Assembly: GCA_013817465.1 (NCBI GenBank)
Contig: JACDCP010000151.1
Location: 1 to 7,839, forward strand
Direction: 5' to 3'
Source: Gammaproteobacteria bacterium
GTDB taxonomy: Bacteria > Pseudomonadota > Gammaproteobacteria > Steroidobacterales > JACDCP01
DNA: 7,839 nt
The notes beneath the pieces were generated by a model. The model did no database searches. It worked only from the letters and a program-made list of their open reading frames with translations, and was not told the DNA's origin. The position numbers were made by a program, and so were the translations under genes. Position 1 is the first letter of the stretch, and every line of letters begins with the position of its first letter. Positions 1 through 5,642 of this stretch are shown piece after piece.

Positions 1-557
1 GGTCCATCCGCCCCGGCGACGTCATCACGATCGGGCAATTGGGAGGTGGCCAGAGCGGTGGCAGCGGCCAGCGCTTCGGCTGGGTGCAGGAGCTGCGCGG
101 CCGTTACCTCGTGGTGCGCGATCGCGACGGGGTGGACACGCTGATCCCGAACGAGACCCTGATCACCACGGAAGTCATCAACTGGAGCTACTCCGACCGC
201 AAGATTCGCCTGAAGCTGCCCGTGCAGATCAGTTACGACGACGACCCGGAGCAGGCGATAGCCCTGCTCGAGCACGCCGCCGACAATATCACGCGGGTGC
301 TGACCGACCCGACGCCGCAGGCGCGTCTCATCGGCTTCGGCGACAATGGGCTCGAGCTCGAGCTGCGCATCTGGATTATGGATCCGCAGGCGGGCGTCGT
401 GAATGTGCGTTCCGACGTGAACCGGGCAATCTGGCGGCTGTTCAAGGAGCACGGCATCACCATTCCGTACCCGCAGCGCGACCTGCGGGTCATTTCGCTG
501 CCGGAGGACGTCGTCCCGGGCGCGGAATCGAAAAAGTCGCAACTCACCTCGGATTGA
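1..557 (+). CDS. MscS-family mechanosensitive ion channel, C-terminal part (5' truncated by window edge)
   Basis: The frame is open from the first bases; the first full codon is at 3, and 184 residues precede the TGA at 555-557. The fragment starts inside the MscS beta domain: RPGDVITIG, then GWVQEL, then RDGVDTLIPNETL, which is the family's signature region. The alpha/beta C-terminal domain follows and ends with the characteristic GITIPYPQRDLRV stretch. The pore helix and other membrane segments lie outside the window. MscS channels sit in the inner membrane and release solutes during osmotic downshock; some paralogues have other or unknown roles. A Gly/Ser-rich insert (36-77) separates two beta-domain strands. 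The gene converges on the RND gene and is probably not part of that operon. Family assignment is firm; which MscS subfamily cannot be told without the N-terminus. Confidence 0.93.
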   Translation, partial: SIRPGDVITIGQLGGGQSGGSGQRFGWVQELRGRYLVVRDRDGVDTLIPNETLITTEVINWSYSDRKIRLKLPVQISYDDDPEQAIALLEHAADNITRVLTDPTPQARLIGFGDNGLELELRIWIMDPQAGVVNVRSDVNRAIWRLFKEHGITIPYPQRDLRVISLPEDVVPGAESKKSQLTSD

Positions 558-582
558 GTAAATACAGTCTGCGTACCTGCAG

Positions 583-600
583 GGCCGACTACAGTCGGCC
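583..600. terminator. Hairpin in the convergent intergenic gap, candidate bidirectional terminator
   Basis: A perfect 8-bp inverted repeat, GGCCGACT and AGTCGGCC separated by AC, folds as a 7-bp stem with a TACA tetraloop. It lies between the convergent MscS and RND stop codons (557 and 623). A second, weaker GCCGG/CCGGC pair (598-602 and 609-613) adjoins it. Neither strand has a clean T tract right after the stem; the plus strand has only GTTTCT at 618-623. Position and perfect pairing support a terminator role, while the missing U tract argues against a classical intrinsic terminator. Confidence 0.4.
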
Positions 601-622
601 GGCCACGTCCGGCGGGCTGTTT

Positions 623-2947
623 CTAACCAATCGGTTCACGGCGCGCGGCTGGCAAGAGCCAGCTCGCGAGCGCCGGCAGCAGCAGGATCGCGCCGAGCAT
701 GTTCACGAGGAACATGAACGTCAGCAGGATGCCCATGTCGGCCTGGAACTTGAGCGGCGAGAAGATCCAGGTGGCGACGCCGATGGCCAGCGTGACGCCC
801 GTGAACACGACGCCGAAGCCGGTAATCTTCAGTGTCCGCCAGTACGCCTCGTGGACCGATCCGACCTCCTTCAGGACGGCCTGAAAGCGGCTGTAGATAT
901 AAATGCCGTAATCGACGCCGATGCCGGCGCCGAGCGCGACCACCGGCAGGGTATTGACCTTGAGGCCGATTTCGAGCACAGCCATCAGCGCGTAAGTCAG
1001 CAGCGAAACGAGGCCGAGCGGCAGAACGATGCACAGCACGGCCCGCAATGACCGGTACGTGAACCAGCACAGCAGGATCACAGCCGAGAACACACCGGTC
1101 AGGATCGGAAACTGTGCCGCTTCAACCTCCTCGTTGGTGGCCGCCATGACGCCCACGTTGCCGGTCGCGAGCCGCAGCTCCAGGTTGTCCGACAGATGCG
1201 CGGCGCGATACTCCTTCACCTCGGCGACGATGTTCGAAATCGTCGCGGCCTTGTGGTCTTCCGTGAAAAGCATGACGGGCATGACGCTGCAATTCTGGTT
1301 GAGCAGCCCGGTGCTGGTCTCCACATAGTTCACTGCCTGCACGAGCACCTGCGAGTTGCGCGACAGCACGCGCCACTTCAGGCTGCCCTCGTTCCAGCCG
1401 GCGCTGATCACCTTGGCGATGCCCGGCAAAGCTACGACGCTCTGCACGCCATCGATATTGGCCATGTGCCAGGCGAAATCGTCGATCGCGCTCATGATGC
1501 CGTGATCGATGCAGCCGCTCGGTTGCGTTTCGACGATCACCGACAGGACGTCGACGCCGATCGAAAAGCGCTCGCTGATGAGCTCGCTGTCGAGGTTGTA
1601 GCGCGAGTCCTCACGCAGCTCCGGCACGCCGCGGTGCAGGTCGCCGATGCGCACGTCCTGCGCTTTCCAGGCACCCAACGCCAGCAGCACGCCGGACAGC
1701 GTGATGATCATGGCCGCCGGCCGGCGCAATGACACGGAGGCAAGTCCATGCCAGAAAGAATCCAGCCGCTCGGCGCGCCGCACGAGCCGCCGGCGGTAGC
1801 GCTCGTCGTAAGGCACATAGGACATGAGCACCGGTAACAGCACCAGGTTGGTCAGAATGATCACGCCCACGCCGAGGCTCGCCGCAATCGCCATCTCCTG
1901 GATGATCCTGATCTCGATCAGCAGGATGGTGATGAAGCCGATAGTGTCGCTGGCAAGCGCAATGCCTCCCGGCAGCAGCAGGCGCCGGAAGCTCGCGCGC
2001 GCGGCGGCTTCGCTGTTCAGGCCGTCGAAAACCTCGGCGCGCGCCGCGCTGATCATCTGCACGCCATGGCTGACGCCGATCGCAAATACCAGGAAGGGCA
2101 CCAGGATACCCATCGGATCGATGCCGAAGCCGAGCAGCGTGAGCAGGCCGAGCTGCCAGACCACCGCAACCAGCGAGCAGGCGAGCGGAATGAGCGTAAT
2201 CCGCAAAGATTGACAGTAGAAGTAAACCAGGACCGCCGTGATCAGGAAGGCGATCAGGAAGAAGAGCAAGACGCGCGCCGCGCCGTCGGAGATATCACCC
2301 ACCACTTTCGCGAAGCCGATAATGTGCACACCGACGTTGTCATTTTCGATCGGCCCGCGGATCTTCCCCTCGAGCTGATGGGCCACATGGACATAATCGA
2401 GCGACTCGCCGGTATCGGGGTTGATTTCGAGAAGCTGCGCGCTGACGATCGCGCCCGAGAAGTCGTTGGCGACCAGCCGGCCGACGATGCCGGCCTTCAG
2501 GATATTCGCGCGCACCTGGTGGAGACTTTCGGGCGTCGGCTCGAAATCCGCCGGCACGACATTGCCGCCGGCAATGCCGTCCTCGACGACCTCGGTGAAG
2601 CGGACGTTTGGCGTGAACAACGAGCTGACGCGCGCGCGGTCGACGCCGGGGATGAAGAAAACCTCGTCGGTGGCTTTTCTGAGCGCGGCGAAGAACCCCG
2701 GCGTGAACATGTCGCCGTCTTTCGCGATCAATGCGATCAGCACGCGGTTCGCGCCGCCGAACTCCTCGCGGTGCTCCACGTACGTCTGCATGTATTCATG
2801 CTCGAGCGGCAGCAGCTTGCTGAAGCCCGCGTCGACGCGAAGCTGCGCCGCCGCAAAACCCATGAGCACGGTCACGAGAGCGAAAGCGGCAATGAGCCAC
2901 GCGCGACGGGCGAAGATCAGGCGCTCGAGAACAGGCGTGGGATTCAT
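623..2947 (-). CDS. RND-superfamily transporter of the HAE3/MMPL type
   Basis: Inner-membrane secondary transporter, 774 residues from the ATG at 2947. It has the duplicated RND plan: one membrane helix (about 16-36), a large periplasmic loop (to about 225), a helix bundle (about 226-375), a helix near 405-425, a second periplasmic loop (to about 620) and a final bundle. The C-terminal bundle carries GAGIGVDYGIYIYSRF, with Asp679 in the position of the proton-relay acid of MmpL-like pumps; the matching N-terminal motif reads AIGVSHGVQ (Ser293-His294). Two Cys, 479 and 553, lie in the second periplasmic loop. Starts: the longest frame begins with GTG at 2965, overlapping the YCF48 gene by 14 nt; ATG 2947 leaves a 4-nt gap and is preferred, although neither has a strong Shine-Dalgarno. 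HAE3 members move hydrophobic molecules such as lipids; the cargo here is unknown. It is the last gene of the block, so it probably depends on upstream transcription. Confidence 0.93.
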   Translation of the reverse strand: MNPTPVLERLIFARRAWLIAAFALVTVLMGFAAAQLRVDAGFSKLLPLEHEYMQTYVEHREEFGGANRVLIALIAKDGDMFTPGFFAALRKATDEVFFIPGVDRARVSSLFTPNVRFTEVVEDGIAGGNVVPADFEPTPESLHQVRANILKAGIVGRLVANDFSGAIVSAQLLEINPDTGESLDYVHVAHQLEGKIRGPIENDNVGVHIIGFAKVVGDISDGAARVLLFFLIAFLITAVLVYFYCQSLRITLIPLACSLVAVVWQLGLLTLLGFGIDPMGILVPFLVFAIGVSHGVQMISAARAEVFDGLNSEAAARASFRRLLLPGGIALASDTIGFITILLIEIRIIQEMAIAASLGVGVIILTNLVLLPVLMSYVPYDERYRRRLVRRAERLDSFWHGLASVSLRRPAAMIITLSGVLLALGAWKAQDVRIGDLHRGVPELREDSRYNLDSELISERFSIGVDVLSVIVETQPSGCIDHGIMSAIDDFAWHMANIDGVQSVVALPGIAKVISAGWNEGSLKWRVLSRNSQVLVQAVNYVETSTGLLNQNCSVMPVMLFTEDHKAATISNIVAEVKEYRAAHLSDNLELRLATGNVGVMAATNEEVEAAQFPILTGVFSAVILLCWFTYRSLRAVLCIVLPLGLVSLLTYALMAVLEIGLKVNTLPVVALGAGIGVDYGIYIYSRFQAVLKEVGSVHEAYWRTLKITGFGVVFTGVTLAIGVATWIFSPLKFQADMGILLTFMFLVNMLGAILLLPALASWLLPAARREPIG

Positions 2948-2951
2948 GCCG

Positions 2952-4037
2952 CTACCGACCGTCACCGGCGGGCCGCTCGTCAGGCAACGTGAACTCCTGC
3001 AGGCCGGACTCGCCGATCAACCACAGGGTGTCGGCATCCTTCGCCAGCGCGGTAGCAATGCCACGGCGATCCGCGAGCTGCACCAGATCGAAGCTCTGCG
3101 CGTCGTTGCGGCTGACGAGCAGCGTGCCGGCCAGACCGGTGAGCACGACAGTTCCGCGACCGAGCCGCATTCCGTCAGTGAGCATTGCCTGAGTGCTGCT
3201 TTCGATGACGCGCCAGCTCATCCCCCCGTCATCGCTGCGGTAAAGATGCCCGCGCAGCCCGAACACGAGCAGGCTTTCCTCGTCGAGCGGCAGCACCCCG
3301 AACAACGAACCTTCATAAGGCGAAGGCATCGACCACCAGGAATCGCCGCCGTCGTCGGAACGGTAGATACGGCCGGCTTCTGCAGCAATATAAAGCCGCC
3401 CTTCGCGCCCGGCGGCGATATCGTTGAGATGCGCATCGATACCGGTGTCGAGATCGTAGCCGGATTGATCCGCCGTGGATCCCTCGGGGTCATCGCCCGG
3501 CGCCCCCTCCCCGGCAGCCGGCCAGGGCTGCGCTTCAAAGCTGCGCTCCCGCCAGCTCAGGCCGCCGTCGGAAGTCTGGAGGAAGTAGCTGTAGGCGCCG
3601 ACCGCATAGCCATGCCGGGCGTCGCGAAACCAGACATCCAGCAGCGGTCGTTCCTCTTCGGGTGCGAAGTGCGCGCGCTCCCAGCTCGCCCCGCCGTCGG
3701 CCGTGCGCAGGATCACGGCATCATGGCCAACGGCCCAGCCGTGCTTGCGATCGCTGAAGAAGACGCCCGTCAGTGTCGCCGTGGTCGGCACGCGCACCTG
3801 GCGCCAGCCCGGCCCTTCGTCGTCGTTGAGAAGAACGTGCCCGCGCTCGCCGACCACCGCCATGAAACCGTCGACGGCCGCGCCATCGAGTAACAGCGAG
3901 TGCCGCGCGAGCGGCGCCAGGATCGAATGATTCAGTTCACCGGCGGGCGTTCCCTGCGCCGTGGCGGAGGCTGCCGCCGCGAACAGCGCGATGAGGCTCA
4001 ATGCCTGCGAAGTTCCCGTTCGGCGTGGTATGTCCAC
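2952..4037 (-). CDS. Secreted YCF48-like beta-propeller (BNR/Asp-box) protein
   Basis: A 361-residue protein with a signal peptide (basic start with RR at 5-6, hydrophobic 12-25, likely cleavage after ATA at residue 27). Asp-box type repeats follow: TADGGASW (112-119), TSDGGLSW (155-162), SDDGGDSW (227-234), SDDGGMSW (268-275), and a degenerate SRNDAQSF near the C-terminus. Preceding strands such as GWAVG (100-104) and GYAVG (143-147) give the blade pattern of Ycf48, the photosystem II assembly factor of cyanobacteria and plastids. Nothing here suggests photosynthesis, so a periplasmic scaffold or assembly role for the adjacent RND pump is inferred from gene order. An acidic linker (about 173-203) separates the second and third clear repeats. 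The start is GTG, with a purine-rich, G-only ribosome-binding region that can form a G-quadruplex. It lies 52 nt after the DUF1329 stop. Confidence 0.85.
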   Translation of the reverse strand: MDIPRRTGTSQALSLIALFAAAASATAQGTPAGELNHSILAPLARHSLLLDGAAVDGFMAVVGERGHVLLNDDEGPGWRQVRVPTTATLTGVFFSDRKHGWAVGHDAVILRTADGGASWERAHFAPEEERPLLDVWFRDARHGYAVGAYSYFLQTSDGGLSWRERSFEAQPWPAAGEGAPGDDPEGSTADQSGYDLDTGIDAHLNDIAAGREGRLYIAAEAGRIYRSDDGGDSWWSMPSPYEGSLFGVLPLDEESLLVFGLRGHLYRSDDGGMSWRVIESSTQAMLTDGMRLGRGTVVLTGLAGTLLVSRNDAQSFDLVQLADRRGIATALAKDADTLWLIGESGLQEFTLPDERPAGDGR

Positions 4038-4057
4038 CCCTCCCCCTGCCCCCTCCC
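4037..4057 (-). promoter_or_regulatory. Compact G-quadruplex motif over the RBS and start codon of the YCF48-like gene
   Basis: Read on the minus (mRNA-sense) strand, this 21-nt stretch consists of four G-runs of 3, 5, 5 and 4 bases separated by loops of 1, 2 and 1 base (A, CA, A). The last G of the final run is the first base of the GTG start codon, and the runs themselves form the only Shine-Dalgarno-like sequence available. Short-loop G-tracts of this form are known to fold stably in RNA. Regulation of translation is inference; the motif is directly visible. Confidence 0.5.
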
Positions 4058-4089
4058 GGCGAAGTGCTGCCTGCTCTGCGCCGTGCGCG

Positions 4090-5466
4090 CTACCGCGTCC
4101 CTGCGCGCCGCAGCGCCGAGGGCGAGAAATCCTCAGCGGTGTAGCTCACATCGAAGTTATAAGTGATCGACTCTTCGTTGTTCATGTTGAGGGTAAGATA
4201 ACGGCCGGATTGCAGATCGTAGGTCGCCTCGACCGTCGTCCACAGGTTCGGCACGTCGTAATAGTTGATGACGTGGCCTTCCTGCACGCGCCAGATCTGA
4301 TCGCGATTGTCATAGCAGTCGACCAGCAGGATCTGCCAGGAATCCTCGTCGATATAGAACGTGCGGCGTTTGTAGATGTGGCTGGTGCCCGGCTTGAGCT
4401 TCGCATCCACCACCCACACACGATGCTTCTCATAGCGCAGAAGCTCGGGATTCATGTGCAGCGGCTGAAGAATGTCGCTGTACTGGATCTGGTCGCTGTG
4501 CAGCTTGTACGAGTTGTATGGCACGTACATTTCGCGTTTGCCGATGAGCTCCCAGTCGTAGCGCTCGGGGCTGCCGTTGTACATGTCGAACTGATCCGAG
4601 GTCCGCAGGCCATCGGCGGCCGTGCCGGGGTTGTCGAAAGCCACGTTCGGCGCGCGCCGCACTCGGCGCTGGCCCGGATTATAGAGCCAGGCCTTGCGGT
4701 GCTCCCGCGCCTGGTCGAGCGTCTCGTGCACCAGCAGGATCTCCCCCGCCAGCCGCGGCGGCGCGACGACCTTCTGGATGAAGTAGATGATGACATTGTC
4801 GAGACCTTCGACAGTGGCGCCGGACAGGCTGTAGGGGAACAGGAACTGGTCCTGGAACTTGACCAGCGTGTAGCCCCCCGAGCGGGTCACAGGCGCCTGC
4901 GCGATCTGGCGGTCAGCGGCATCCGCACGGTAGCGCAGGATGTGATTCCAGATCGCCTCGAGGCCGCTCGCAGGGATAGGGAACGGGATGCCGATAATGG
5001 CGTTCTCCACCCCGTTGCCATTGTCGGTGAGTGCAGCTTTCGTCGCGATGTTGCGCGTCGCCTCATAGATACGTTGCGGAAACGCAGCGCTCCTGCGCGT
5101 CGGATACACATTCATGCGAAACGTCGGATAAGCTTCGAGCATCGCCTGTTGCCCGGGCGTGAGCAGCTCCGCGTATTCCGCCATGTTGTCTGCATCGATG
5201 TGGAATCCGATCTCGTCGTTGTCGAACGGGTCCGGATGATGGCCGCCCGTCTCGAAGTCCGGGAATCCCGCATCGGCCTGCGAGGTGACGCCGCCTTCCC
5301 AGGCGGGGATGGAACCGTCGGCGCTGGCGCCCGGGTCTGCGCCGAGCGGCGTCAGCTCGTCACCCAGGCGATCGGCGTCCTCGTCCGAAATGGCGGCGAT
5401 CGCAGCCGGTGATACGCCGCTGACAGCGAGCAGGGCGGCAACGCAAAGTGCGGCTTTCTTGAGCAT
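4090..5466 (-). CDS. DUF1329 family secreted protein, LolA/LolB-like carrier fold
   Basis: A 458-residue protein, a normal length for the family. It starts with a Sec signal peptide (MLKK, hydrophobic 5-18, cleavage near AIA at 22-24). Family signatures are in order: LTPLGADPGASADGSIPAWEGG (38-59, split in family motifs LTP-GA and IPAW-GG), LTPGQQAMLEAYPTF (102-116), MNVYPTRRSAAFP (118-130), GIPFPIPASGLEAIWNH (159-175), and late in the chain a RRTFYIDEDSW and DCYDNRDQIW region. DUF1329 proteins are grouped with the outer-membrane lipoprotein sorting fold, a half-barrel with a greasy cavity; a role in carrying a hydrophobic ligand through the periplasm is inferred. The ATG has a good AAGGA (5470-5474) four bases upstream, so the start is secure. 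It comes right after the DUF1302 gene, its usual partner, in the same direction. Confidence 0.92.
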   Translation of the reverse strand: MLKKAALCVAALLAVSGVSPAAIAAISDEDADRLGDELTPLGADPGASADGSIPAWEGGVTSQADAGFPDFETGGHHPDPFDNDEIGFHIDADNMAEYAELLTPGQQAMLEAYPTFRMNVYPTRRSAAFPQRIYEATRNIATKAALTDNGNGVENAIIGIPFPIPASGLEAIWNHILRYRADAADRQIAQAPVTRSGGYTLVKFQDQFLFPYSLSGATVEGLDNVIIYFIQKVVAPPRLAGEILLVHETLDQAREHRKAWLYNPGQRRVRRAPNVAFDNPGTAADGLRTSDQFDMYNGSPERYDWELIGKREMYVPYNSYKLHSDQIQYSDILQPLHMNPELLRYEKHRVWVVDAKLKPGTSHIYKRRTFYIDEDSWQILLVDCYDNRDQIWRVQEGHVINYYDVPNLWTTVEATYDLQSGRYLTLNMNNEESITYNFDVSYTAEDFSPSALRRAGTR

Positions 5467-5642
5467 AGTTCCTTACTCCGTACCGGGAGGCGATTAGTGG
5501 CCGACGGCGAATCGGGTGCAGCCACAGGCAACGGCGCATTGCTTGTCGGTTGCACGGACATTTACAGCGCGGTTGGCCGGGTTCATTCGGCCGCGCCCTG
5601 GAGGATCGAGGCCCGCCGCGCAGGTTTCGACGCGATTCGGCA
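5467..5642 (-). other. DUF1302-DUF1329 intercistronic gap with a possible coupled 49-codon ORF
   Basis: This 176-nt gap is the longest within the block. On the minus strand an ATG (5643-5641) shares one base with the DUF1302 stop as TGATG and opens a 49-codon frame ending in TAA at 5494, 27 nt before the DUF1329 ATG. The product would be basic, lacks a signal peptide or membrane helix, and has four Cys (8, 36, 40, 42). It has no Shine-Dalgarno of its own and contains several codons uncommon in its neighbours (CGA, GTA, CCA), so a chance frame is more likely than a gene. I see no strong hairpin terminator or convincing internal promoter here. Confidence 0.25.

Noticed and set aside
2421..3893. 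490-codon open frame on the plus strand across the RND and YCF48-like genes
   Set aside because: It spans two real opposite-strand genes and their junction, and its composition shifts with them, as expected for a shadow.
2952..4037. True photosystem II assembly factor Ycf48
   Set aside because: Family resemblance is to the fold and repeats only; neighbours are envelope transport genes and there is no photosynthesis gene.
3961..5412. 483-codon open frame on the plus strand, antisense to the DUF1329 gene
   Set aside because: Shadow of a recognised gene; its translation has no recognisable motif and crosses into the YCF48-like gene.
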